Shown piece after piece: positions 12,601 through 24,400 of a stretch of 64,000 nucleotides of DNA. The DNA is taken from assembly GCA_009792885.1 (NCBI GenBank), contig WMCF01000026.1:3147882-3211881 (forward strand), written 5' to 3'. This DNA is from Eremophila alpestris peregrina (taxonomy: Eukaryota; Chordata; Aves; Passeriformes; Alaudidae). The position numbers and the translations under genes were made by a program. The first letter of the stretch is position 1. The number at the start of each line of letters is the position of its first letter. The notes under the pieces are model-generated. The model saw nothing but the letters and a program-made list of their open reading frames with translations. It did no database searches and had not been told where the DNA came from.

Positions 12601-13552
12601 TACTTCGGTGAATAAAAAACAAGCCAAAAAAAGTACTAAGAGCAAATGATGCAGTGTGACATCCCAGCAGCTTAGAGGTCAGCAAAGATTTAAAAAAGAC
12701 GCAGAGGGTGCCACACCTACTTCAGGGAGAATTCACTGCACTCAAATTAAAAACAAAACCTGCAAAACAAAGGCTGAAATTAGAAACTTAAAGATTAGTA
12801 GTTGCAAAGACACCAAAATAATGCCTGCATCAGATCCAGGTGATTTAAACAAACACTTAATCACCTCATACTCTTAGTGATAGTTAGAGACAGTTTCACT
12901 TGACTGATACTAACTTGCTCTCTGCATTTTGAAATTAGTATTTGTGCACAGTGACTCCACCAGATATTAAATAGGCCCTTAAGAGAGCTTTGCCCACAAG
13001 TGACATTTTTATGCCCCTAGTGCAAGATAACATGAAGGAAGGTATAACCATAACCTTCAAATACCTGCCAGAAATGTCTGGAGAAGTGCAAATTAAATTG
13101 GCGATAGTACCTACAGGACACTTAGTGACCTCTGCGAGCCTTAGTCCAATCCCTTAATGGAAAAGTGTGATACTAACTGCCTCAAGACATTATTCCAGCT
13201 ACTCAGAAACTATCAGAATTTGCAAACTGCTGCATTCTAGCTGAAATGGCAATGTTACATCCCACTTACACACTACATGAAAAGAAACAGGATGTATCCA
13301 ACTGACTCCTTAACTGAGGGAGCTCTATAGTATAAGTAACCAAGAACTGGACAGAGTCTTCAGTGAATTACAGAAGACCCACAAGATTTCAAAGACATTA
13401 AATGTGTGGCATGCCAGTTTTCATAAAAAGTATTAAAAGAACAAAACACAAAGCTACACCACAAAAGAATGTCTATGCACACCACTCTGAAAAGTAAAAT
13501 GCTTGAAGAGCAAGTGCCAGAATGGAGACATCCCAACCAAACAAATATTGTA
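9678..13552. other. Intergenic, no gene recognised
   Basis: AT-rich DNA with scattered short frames (for example 12656-12877) that resemble nothing known to me. No repeat family was recognised. Confidence 0.5.
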
Positions 13553-13735
13553 ATCATGGAATATTCTGAGCTGGAATGGAACCACTATGATCACCAAAAT
13601 TCAACTCCTGCCTCTGCACGGGACAGCCCTCAGAGTCACACCCTGTGCCTGAGAGCATTGCCCAAACACTTCTTGAACTCTGGCAGGCTTGGTGCTGTGC
13701 CCACTTCCCTGGGGATACACAACATGGAGGTACTT
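13553..13735 (-). mobile_element. CR1 LINE 3' fragment
   Basis: The plus strand reads as the complement of a CR1 3' end: aatattctgagctggaatgg, then caactcctgcctctgcac, cctgtgcctgagagcattgc and cttgaactctggcaggcttg. About 180 bp remain, lacking all coding parts. Confidence 0.85.
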
Positions 13736-16700
13736 CAGTCCTGTACAGGTCTTCAACAGAATGTTGTAAAGAAGCATGTTTTTATAGAGAATGCATACTG
13801 GTTAAACATGAAAAGCAGCAAAAAATGTGATTTACAAAAAAATAATAGTTAGACTAAATAGACCCTTTCAACTTTACAACAGACCCCTCTGCCTTGTAAG
13901 ATTACTGTTTGCATTTGAGGAGTCTGGCCAGAACCACAGCTGCTCCTTCAGTTCCCCTCCTCCCCCACTCCCTCCACTGGTCCTGAGCCACACTCCCCTT
14001 TCTATCTGACAAAGACTTCAGCACACAAACCCCCAAAACTTTGTATTCATGAGATCATAACAACGTAAGAGTTATGCTATGAATATATTATGGCCACTAT
14101 GCAGAAACATGAACAATTCAGCTTTCAGGCAGCAATTGAGGAAAGGGCTATATACATGCAGACAAAGAACTGGAGTCTGAATTTGTCCTGTCTGGGTACA
14201 CCCCTTTCAAGCTTTTTGAGCACAAAAGTGCTGCCTCCTTCCATTGTTTCTGAGGACTACACACAAAACACACTTTGAGAGGAAGGAAATGGGTGGTGCT
14301 GTGTTCTACAAAGGAGCAAAAGAAGCTGTGTGAGAAAGCAGCTAATATAAGCAACAGGAAGAGGTTAACAGGGAGGGAGAATTATGCACCAAAAGAACAA
14401 CAAGGGAGGCATGAGAAAGAGGAAAAGCATGTATGTGCTGGGAAGAGGAGAAGCAGAAAAGTGCACCCTTTTGTAGTCAACAAAGCACTTAAAACATGAA
14501 TGGTTGAATAATATTCAAGAGCAATAAATACATAAGCCATATGAACATGAATCTTTGTAAAGTCTCTATTATGAGCTTTTCATAAATACAATGACTGACT
14601 TGCCAAACGAACTTCACATGGACCAAGGCATGAAATGCAAAATCTCAGGAAGCTCAGAGATTTTGCCAACACTAATTGAACATAAAACAAAATTCAACAT
14701 TCTTTAGAAACTTTTATGTTCAGCCTTATTGACAGAAAGACATCTATCAGTTTCAGGGCTGTTTTGCCTAAACATTGCACTGTGCTACTACCTCCTCTCA
14801 GGGAGCTACAGGAAACAGGACCTCAGGTTTCCTTGGAAGTTGCATTTCACAGGTTTTCTTTTTCTCCTCTACTAAGGCGGCAGAGACTTTTTCAAAGCAC
14901 AGTACCAGAACCTGAATAAAATTCTTCAGCCAAGTTCTCTGCTAATGTTACTTAGAGTGAAATACTCACTTATTTCAAAGGCTACTCAAGACACAAATGC
15001 TGTCCAGAATGTGTCATCAGCAGCGGTAAGAAATAAAATCTAAACAATTTTTTTGAATAACCAGGAAAACCTAGAATCTATCCTTTAATCCAAACCAAAA
15101 TAACCAAAGGAAAAAGATTGACAAATTACTATATTGGAGGATGGAGAAAAAAAAATCAAAATGGGCAGAAGTAAATCTGAAATTATACTTTTTCATTGGC
15201 ACAAAAAATCAAAGATTCTTCAACTGAATAAATACTTCAAAACCAAAATGAGTCTGCAGTGCCACTCTATGGGCCAGAAAAAAGAGAGGTCAGGAATAAT
15301 CCACCTATAGATATGTATTATAGCTACTAGGTTTGAAAGAGCTAGTATTTGATAGCACAGACTGAATAGCAAGACCTAGTGAAGCTGTCATACGTGGAGC
15401 TACACCAGGGAACTGAAGCATTCCAAACATATGAGAAATGTGGCAGGCACAAACAAGTCATCAGTCTGAGCTAATAAAACCTTGAGAACATGTATCAAAA
15501 TAGACAATTGTTTATAGATCCTGGAGAAAACACAGAAAGGAATAAAATGCAAGGTAGAGGCAATATTGAGTAAAATAAACCACCTACTTGCACAGGAGGG
15601 AATAAACTATGTACTGTAAGACATGGAAGAATCAGTTTGGAGAGGGACTACTGCTGAGTTCTTAATGATCAGATTATTACCTTAATAATGGACAATAATC
15701 ATCATAGCACAAATGGTTGAGAGTACAGTGTTGGAAGAGACTGACAACAGATCAGAATATTGTAAGAGGAGAATGTGATGACATGATAATCACAGTGACA
15801 AAAGTAGAATAAAATTCAGATCAAGACACAGATCATGCTTCATTTTAAGCAGTGTTTTTAGATATCTACATGAAAAGAAAAACAGAAACAACCAAATAAA
15901 CACAACAAAACCCCCCAAACAGGCAGCACGAGATGCAGAGTGCATACAGAAGTTTCCATTCTGTATGTCCCACTTAAGTTTGACTTATTCTGACAGGGCA
16001 GATAGGAAGAATACATGGACACTGTAAGGTATAGGTACAATAAAGAAGGGAAGAGAGCTGCTCAGCCCAAAGAATGTTTAATGCAAAAATCACATACACA
16101 TATAAATCAGCATATGGAGGCTCATTACTTTTGAAACCAGAGCAATGGATCAGTCTCTCAAGTAAGAAATGCAGCAACAGCACTATCTCCTCTTAAGAGC
16201 AGAACGTGTACCAAGGCCATATGAGGGTTCCTGGGACTGTCAAACCAGAACAAATCCAGTTCTATGCTCATGTTGGAAGTAGGGTCTCAGTGTGGAAGGC
16301 TGCTTTTTATCAGTGCAATTTCCTGTGTTTTTCTTGGACTCTGACCTAAGACACCAAGGCAGAAAAGCCATCCTGGGCCTCACAGCCTAACTTCTCTTAG
16401 AAAGTCACAGTTCAGAGCATCTTACTTGTTACACAAAACGCAATAAAACTAGTTAAAAACTACTCATATTTCTCTAGTTATGAGAAAAGTCTCAAAACAT
16501 ATTGAACACAGCATCTAAGCAATTTATCTCTGCCACACCTACTGACCTGGCACAAGTGGCAATTTTTTCCTGGAACTGTATCAGAAGATAACTGCATGTC
16601 AAAACAGTTTGGTGGTTACTGAGAAAGGATTTTAAACATCACTACTCCAGTGTAAGTTCCACTGAAAGAAATTACTTTAATGCTGCACTGGCTTCTTTTC

Positions 16701-19459
16701 CAGACATCCTAGGTAAAAAAGTGGATGCTGCAATAGTATACAATGGGTTTTCCCCTATATATACACACACACATTCAAAATGGGTTTTTATATATGTAAT
16801 GCTTTTATATACATACACAAAGGATTTAATTGCCAGCAAGGGCAACAGTGCTGCAAAGAAAATAATCCTCTTTTCAGACATCAGACTACCTAGGCCAAAA
16901 CTATGCCTTTAGGGATCAACTAAAGAGTAAAGAAAGAAAATCCAAATTGCATCTCCAAACGGAAAGAGAAGACTGAGCATGTCAAGCCACCAAGTGAAAA
17001 GCTGAGGGAGCTACGTGTCTACACTTAAGGAGAAGCCAGCACTTCCACTTAACCCAAACTTGAGTTTTGACACAGAAAGTCAAGATCCATTTCTCTACAG
17101 AGAATGCTGTCTGTGTGTAGGTGTGTAGAGTGTCACTGTAAAAATTTAATCCCAGGAAAATCAAATGAGAATAGTTTAAGATGATGCTGTTCATGGTTGC
17201 TAGTAGCTGAATATCTTCAACAAATTCCTACATACTCACCACAGATAAGCAAGACAGAACTTTAAAGATTTCATATTCTAGTAAAAACTTAATTTTCATT
17301 TATCACATTTTCAATGGAAAACAAAGTAATGGATTCTAACTTACCTCAGCAATAAACCTACTTTCACTCCCAGCCTTCTCTCAAAGCATGCCATTTTTAG
17401 AGACATGACTGTAAAGCTTACTCAAAGACCAATCTAGAGATAGGGGACCAAAATGATATTATTAATCATCTCACATGTTTGCTGTATCCCGGGGGATGAA
17501 TTTTCAGAGTAATTTTAACAACGTTCATATCTTCCTCAACGGATCTGTGTTATTTAATTTATGTTGGAGAGGCTGTTGCTGCTACATAGGCTTTATTCAC
17601 AGAAGTATTTTTAATGTTTCATTCTGTATCAAGGAATACATAAATATTAACACTTGCAATTAAATCATTACTTGAAACCTCTAGAGTTTATTTTGTTTCA
17701 ACTATGCAACAATCCATATGAGACAGCCTGGAAATATATTGCATTTCCTGCTAGTCTTGAAGAAAAGAGAGGCCTTTTGGTTTTGTTTCTGTTTTAAAAC
17801 AAAACCTGTTCCTCTCAGCTTAGCTTGACCAAATATTTGAGTCTCAGATTTACAAATCTAAAATATGCATGCTTCTCCAAATGGCAAAGATGAATCCATT
17901 AAAGCAGTACCTTCAATACTTCAGCTTTTACAGATTCATGCTGACTCATGTGCAATATACTGCATAAAGGAGTAGCCTCTGCCTCAGTAAGTTGCAGTAA
18001 AAAAAAAAAGGCATAAAAGAAAACAGATAACTGAATGACATTTCCTCAAATACACACAAAAAAATCCTTAGATGTCAGTGTTCCTTTCCATTTTGGCAAA
18101 TATAACACTAAATCCCAGCAATTGGTATTTTCTGGTCTGCACCTTGCTGCATCCACTCAGTAAGTACAAACTACATATTACACATACTACAACTACCAAA
18201 ACTGTTTCAGATATCACATCAAGGCCTTTACCTTTACTGAATCAGTTGCTGTGTGATGTGTTATGTATCACCCAGTCCATAATGAATTAAGCTATCTGTA
18301 TTGGATGCTATGTTGAGGATGTCTCTACATAATGTGCTCTAAAAATACTAATTACAGTAAGGAGGCATAAGCAGGAGGATAGGGAGTTCTGCCTAATTCA
18401 ATAATATACCAAGCATAGAGAAAAAACTGAGGTGTGCAAACACCTCACAAGTTGGTATGAGGAATGATTTCCCTACCACTGTGCCTTTAGTACTACTGGA
18501 GGAAAATCTTGCAGGTAAAATGTGTAAAAATGTGTGTTCATTCTACTGATGTAAAAGCAAATTTTAATCTTTAACTTGTTGAAACCCAACGAGTATTAGC
18601 CACAGATTCACAGAGAGTAGTTCCACTCACACCACACAAATCCAAATCTCCATAATTTTTCATTACAGTGCTAGAGATTACAGCAATAAAAATACAATGT
18701 TTACAAGCCCTATATTTTCAGTGATTTTTAGATTTTTTTTTAATAATTCTAAGTGTGGATCATTTCTAGAGCTATGTTAGGAAGACTTAAATCTAGACAG
18801 CATTTTGTTGCTTCTCTTTGCATCAAACAAATTTTAGACTTGGAAACACCACCTGCCAGGCATTTCAAAGCTAAATAGGATACAGCTGTTTATGGCTTTA
18901 GCAGTACCATTTTAAACCAGTCTTCTGAATACCATTGGAAAGAAAGCCTCTAGCCTCTGGGGAAAAAGTAAAATCTACAGATTTAATATTGAATTAACAT
19001 CAGATTTTATTATTGGGATGCTATTGGGTGATACTTACTATTTGAAATAACTTGCTCAGTAAAATCTCAAATGGATCACCTTCCATACTTCTCCCTACCC
19101 AAACATTAAAACATATATTCCTTACATTTACAGTATTCAGAGTATAAAATCAACACAATATTACCTTTAAAACTGTTTACATTCTACATATACCTAAGCC
19201 CATACCTTTTATGGCACCTCAGATGTTTCTGCTGGGGATGCTCATGGTATCAGTCATTCTCATTCAGCAGTACACACACCAAAGCTTTCAAAAATTATCA
19301 GAAGCACAACTGGATATTAAGAAAAACTCCACACCAGTGGTTTTTGCCCACATCACTTGGCAATGTCCCTTTAATATTAATACACAGAGAAGTAAAATTT
19401 TTTTCATAAATTTGTTCAAGTATGTGGAACATGTAAAATGCATAAGAATCAATATGGAC
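13736..19459. other. Intergenic, 3' flank of RAPGEF2, no gene recognised
   Basis: AT-rich with short simple tracts, including a perfect 10-bp inverted repeat at 17779-17806 (ggttttgttt and its complement). No gene was recognised. Some conserved non-coding sequence could be present but cannot be judged without alignment. Confidence 0.5.
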
Positions 19460-19474
19460 TTCATTAATGTTATA

Positions 19475-19484
19475 TTTATTTATT
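19475..19484 (-). terminator. Polyadenylation signal pair (distal) of RAPGEF2
   Basis: On the minus strand two overlapping AATAAA hexamers (19484-19479 and 19480-19475) read AATAAATAAA. Cleavage would be expected around 19455-19465. The distance from the stop fits a 3' UTR of about 2 kb. Confidence 0.7.
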
Positions 19485-19561
19485 TTCCAGCTTTATAGAA
19501 ACTGGATGTAGAAGCATAAACATAGTACATTTTCTACCATTTTCAACAAAAATATAACCAA

Positions 19562-19569
19562 TATGTACA
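19562..19569 (-). promoter_or_regulatory. Pumilio-type element in 3' UTR
   Basis: The minus strand reads TGTACATA, a perfect match to the Pumilio consensus UGUANAUA. It lies about 80 bases upstream of the distal polyadenylation signals, a common location for such repressive elements. Function is inferred from motif and position only. Confidence 0.4.
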
Positions 19570-20444
19570 ATTATTGTATTAAAAATACAAAAGGATACAG
19601 ACTCCACCAATGTCTTTCTAAAAGACATACAGGTACAAGTAGTATCAAAAGTATGAGGAAATCACCAGTTAATTGTACATTCTGCACTTGACATCACAGA
19701 GCGAACTGAGATTAGCAGTCCTATGGTCTACAATTACTTAATGCTTATATAACATTTGTGCAACTTGTGACAGAGCTAGGATTTTGTATTTCTATTTGCA
19801 CATGAGGTCCATAGCCTTGAGAATAAAACTGGCAAATAATGCATATTACATGTAAAATTACAAATGCATAATTGACAATGTGATATATAAGCAAATAGAC
19901 AAAAGCCATGATTACTGGAGAGAGAATTAAATAAAGCACTGACATTTGTTTGATACAGTGAAAAAACACTGCAATTTGATCTTTAAAAGTTGAAGCTATT
20001 TACGTTTATCTACTGATCAATATGATCAGCTGAGTTCAATGGAAAAAAAAAAATCCAAGACCAGCAGTTCCTCACATTTGAGTACTACTCGGATTGGCAG
20101 CCTTCACTTCTCCGGAGTCTGTGCAAAAACAACACAAAAATAGAGGGGAGGGTCATTTCAGTCATTATAGGGTTAATAGCAGCTGTGAGCAGGTGGTTGC
20201 TACACATTGGCCTTCTCTACACATGCAGTGTTCCATGAAGCCATTAACAGTTGTGACTATTTCTGCATTGCAAAGGCTGGCAAATCTAACTGTGGTTTTT
20301 TTGTTTGTTTTTTTTTTTTTACTTAAAGGCTCGATTATCCCCTAATGTTGAAGTCAATAGATGGAGGTTATTAGATCAGTGTTAACAGCTGACATGAACT
20401 GTGACATCCCAATTTGCCTTCACTGCAGTGTTATCCAGTTAATT

Positions 20445-20477
20445 TTTATTTTAATATAACTACTGTATAGTTTTATT
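20445..20477 (-). terminator. Candidate proximal polyadenylation signals
   Basis: Two AATAAA hexamers on the minus strand (20477-20472 and 20450-20445) lie about 1 kb after the stop codon. They could give a shorter 3' UTR. Use in vivo is unknown. Confidence 0.35.
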
Positions 20478-21442
20478 TAAAAAGTATATAACTTAACTGT
20501 GAGGTTGCCATCTGTCTTATTACAAGGGGACATTTTTTTTAGCATGCCATCCTGTATTCCACAAGGTACAGATATGAGACACACACTGTGTCCTCTTCCA
20601 TCACCGACCAGTTTAGAGCACTGTGCTTCTGCATTTACACGAGACCCGGATGAGGATGCCATTAACACTAACATTTACAAACTCATGAAGATTCCAGGGT
20701 GGGGCACAAAAGAGCAAAGCCAGGTATTCAAGGAAAGGCTGCATCCTGCAACCTCTGCCTTCCCTTCTGCCCTGCTCAGCCATGTGATAGCAATATTCTT
20801 CCAGGAGCTCAGGCTGGCAACCCTACTTACAGGTGTGAAATAATACTGTAATTACTATTCAGATGCACTATTTGATCTCCCAAATGCAAACATACAAAAT
20901 TGTAACAAAGGCATTGTAAACAAGCAAATAAGCACTGCCTCCTTGAAGGATCTCAAAGCAATTTTCTCTTTGTAGGTTAAAGGCCAAATGTAATTTGACA
21001 ACTAACTTATCTCATTATCCCAATGAGACTAAGTGCTAGGATTGTGATTAAAATCTAAAAGGAAGATTTAAAAAAAACCCTTCCAGGCATTGGGAAGTGC
21101 AGCCAGAGTTAGTCATCCTGATGTGATGATCTTGGAATTTGGAATGATACTGTGTGATGTGGCAGACAGCGACAGTGGTAGCTTGGAGATTGCTGCACTG
21201 TGCATTTCAAGCAACACAGTTTGAAAAGTGCCAGGGCGATTTCTTCACAGTATTTCACATGCAAGGGGAGAGGGGACAGAAGGGGGAGGGGCAGAGGAAG
21301 AAGCCCCATGCTGCTTTAAGGCAGGGAAGGAGGCAAATAGGTCCACCATCCTTTAATCATAGTTCCAAGGCTCCTATTCTAGGGACGTCTTCTTGTGCTC
21401 TCCTCTAAGGTGGCTCAATCTGGATCCAGAAAAGCCCACGTC

Positions 21443-21468
21443 TTAGACAGCAGAGACTTGTTCATCTT
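21443..21468 (-). CDS. RAPGEF2: RAPGEF2 exon 22, last coding exon with stop and PDZ-ligand end
   Basis: Only 26 coding nt remain here: after acceptor tttgcag the frame reads EDEQVSAV and then TAA at 21443-21445. The final SAV is a class I PDZ-binding end, known in RAPGEF2 to bind MAGI-type scaffolds. The acceptor is a tandem cagaag, so a second splice site three bases on would drop one acidic residue. The exon continues into the 3' UTR. Confidence 0.96.
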
Positions 21469-24400
21469 CTGCAAACATAATAGGATAAGGGAAAATAGAA
21501 TTTAGTTCACAAAGAACAAGACTGAATGCTACTTGTTCATAAAGAATAAGCTACTGAATGAAACAAGCTGTGCATACAATAACAACTGTGTGGATTGTGC
21601 TCAAGTGTTCTCCATTGTGTAAGTATATATATTTTAAAACAATCTAAAATTCAGTACATTTCAGGTCTCATGAGACATATTCCTTTGGAATTTTGATCTT
21701 GAAGAAAATAAGACAATTGCTTTAACTGAGCTAGATGCAGTTATTCACCCTGAGGAGCACAACAGATACTCCTAGACTTCTAATAGCTTCAGAAAGCCAT
21801 CTGACATTTTTCTCTAAATGTATCTTCAATTTAGTCATCATTAGTAGAAGCAATTAAAATTCTGTCATGGTAACCATCAAAGTTTGAGGTAATTCGAGGT
21901 AATTAAGGTAGACTTTATTTTTTTTCCCATCATGTTCAACTGCAAAGTTCATCCTGCACCCAAAACCTTAGTAACTAAGTAATTAGAGGGACAAGGGGAA
22001 TGTTCTATCATTAAGCAAAACAAAGCATTCAAGTGAATGATTTTGGCACCACCCTGCCTAAATTTTGAGGACCTGAAGCTGCAGTCCAGCTACACTTGCT
22101 CTCCATGGAAAAGCATCACAGTTGAGCTAAAGCTTAAAGATGTAGACACATTTGGACCAGCAAGGCAGCGAGACAGCAGTGGGCTCATCATATGAAACAC
22201 TTGGGAGTCAAAGGCTCCAAGTGTCCACAGTGTAAAGAGTTTCAGGTAGAACGTGAGGGTACCCAAATAAACATAAGCAATGGTGACCTATGGAGTGGAT
22301 GGACAACTATTTCCTAAACCAGGATACTTTTTTGATCATTTAATACATGCTTAATGTAGAAAATCATGGCAGGCAGGGCATACGCAACTTCAGAGAACTT
22401 CAGAGAAGCTGTCTAAGGCAACTGCTTGGTTGTTCAAGATTCAAGATTCAAGGTGGACCTACATTCCAAATTTTAAATTGTATTTAAGAGGAACTGAATT
22501 CCTTCCCTTCCAAAACGTTAATGAACAGCAAGTTTTGAAATGAAGTAGAGTTCAAATTATGGGAAGATTTGTGCAATTTGCTTTGTGTCTGTGAAAGCAC
22601 TGACTCATTTTGCACGCAGCACACTCAAAATCTTACAGCTAGAAATTTACCTTCTTCCTCTGTGGAAAACCCTTGAGATGGATAGTGAGCAAGACGTGGG
22701 TCTGACTCATTTGGTTTATGCCACTGAGGTTTGTTCACGGGCCTGCCAGTGGAGTGGCTGTGTGACTGCTGCTGTGGACTTGCTGTCCCATGAGTCTCAC
22801 ATGTCCGTGCCACCATTCTAGACCTCTGAAGTGCTATGTTGTAATCTGGAGGCTTCCTGGTGGGATGGGAGCCACCTTCTGCAAACTCAGCAATAGGTAT
22901 TCCTACATAACCAGGAGGAGTTGGAGGCGGTTCCCGATATCGACCCTCTTTTCTTGCTGCAGGAGAAACAACAGATGTTTGTTAGAGACAGGACGAGGAA
23001 CACTGCTCAAAGGAAAACAGACAGTTAAAAGCTAAATAATTATCAACCAACTCAACAGCCCAGGAAGACAAAATCTGGATGGCAAAGGTTAACTATGATA
23101 TACTAAACAAAGAGCTTGAGAAAAATAAATCAATCAAGAAAAAAAAGAATATACAACATTCACAGGATGTAGCTAATCTTCCAGCAGTGAAGCATTAGTC
23201 TAACAAAATTCATCAAATTTCATGGGGAATTTGTTCAAACTTCACAACTGAAGCCATTCCATCAATTGTACAGAATAAAATGTACAGTGATCAACATCAC
23301 ATGAAAGACTCAAGAGTCCACAGAAGTAGTAAATGTCAGGAATTTTGGCATCTCCCTAAATGCATGATTATCTTAATTTTGAAGATGGGCTTTGCATCCA
23401 AGAGCTCATTGCTTTTGTTTTTAGCATCTTGGAGGGGAAAAAGGAAATGCATCTGATACACTATTTTTGTCCTGCAAATCTTACTACTTAATAAGGCAGC
23501 TTCATCATTACACTATTTGCATGTGGCCCCTATGGTTGTATTCTCTGCAAAATCAAAACTGAAAGTCTTCCTGTAAGAACAGTGACTGAATAAGATTTTA
23601 TATAGGAGATGGAAAGACCACCACCCAGCTTCTGGATCGCACTGAGATGTAGCTGTTCACCTGAACAAGGCTTAACTCAGGGCATACTGAGAAGCTGTCT
23701 CAGAGAGAACTTTAGGGGAAAAAAAAACATTAAAGAATCCTAAGCATCTGCAGGGACACACAACAATAGGCCAGAGTCTCTGTTTCAGAGTTAAGTACTT
23801 AGAGAAGTCAGCTGGGATTTTGATACTGAACAATTGTGGGCCCAGCCCTTTAACACATGACCACTTTAATGACGACCCTTACAAATACAGCAGGAAAAAC
23901 CACTGACACAGATAATTTATTTTCCACAGCTTGTCATGCACTGTATATTCTTGCATAAGTGGTGATGACAACACCACCCTGCATTAGGCAGCATGATTTG
24001 ACTGAAAGGGCTGTACAAGCTTAAAATGGACTGGTGCTACTTGGATGCAAGTCTTTATAGACTAAAAATAAATCTTTGGTCTTACAACAAAACCAAACAT
24101 TTTCCAATAGAGTCTAAGTATTTTTCTTGGACTAACTGTTTTAACTGAGCAAAGCAGCATGAAGAAAGTTTCTGAGAAACTTCATTCAAATATTTCTGAA
24201 AATCAGAATTTCTATAGAAAACTTCTATTGTAGAAAAATTCTACTGAAATACTGCAAGAAATCAATGCCTATTAAGTGCAAAAGAACTATGTAAACCAGT
24301 GGGTTCTGTTGAATAGTGATACACAGAGTTACATTTGCAGGACAGTTAGTTAATAGCAGTGAAGGGCATGGAATTGTGTTGGTTTGAACTTTCAGGTCTC

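Larger units (their letters stand above)
19460..21442 (-). other. RAPGEF2: RAPGEF2 3' untranslated region
   Basis: This region follows the stop codon and continues without a recognisable splice site for about 2 kb to paired AATAAA signals. It contains a Pumilio-like site near the end, T-rich stretches on the plus strand (A-rich in the RNA) and two further AATAAA hexamers near 20445-20477 that could give shorter transcripts. The 3' boundary is inferred as about 15-20 bases beyond the last hexamer pair; cDNA evidence is not available here. Confidence 0.75.

Noticed and set aside
12656..12877. Lys-rich 73-residue frame
   Set aside because: The sequence is A-rich and no protein family is recognisable; it is likely chance.
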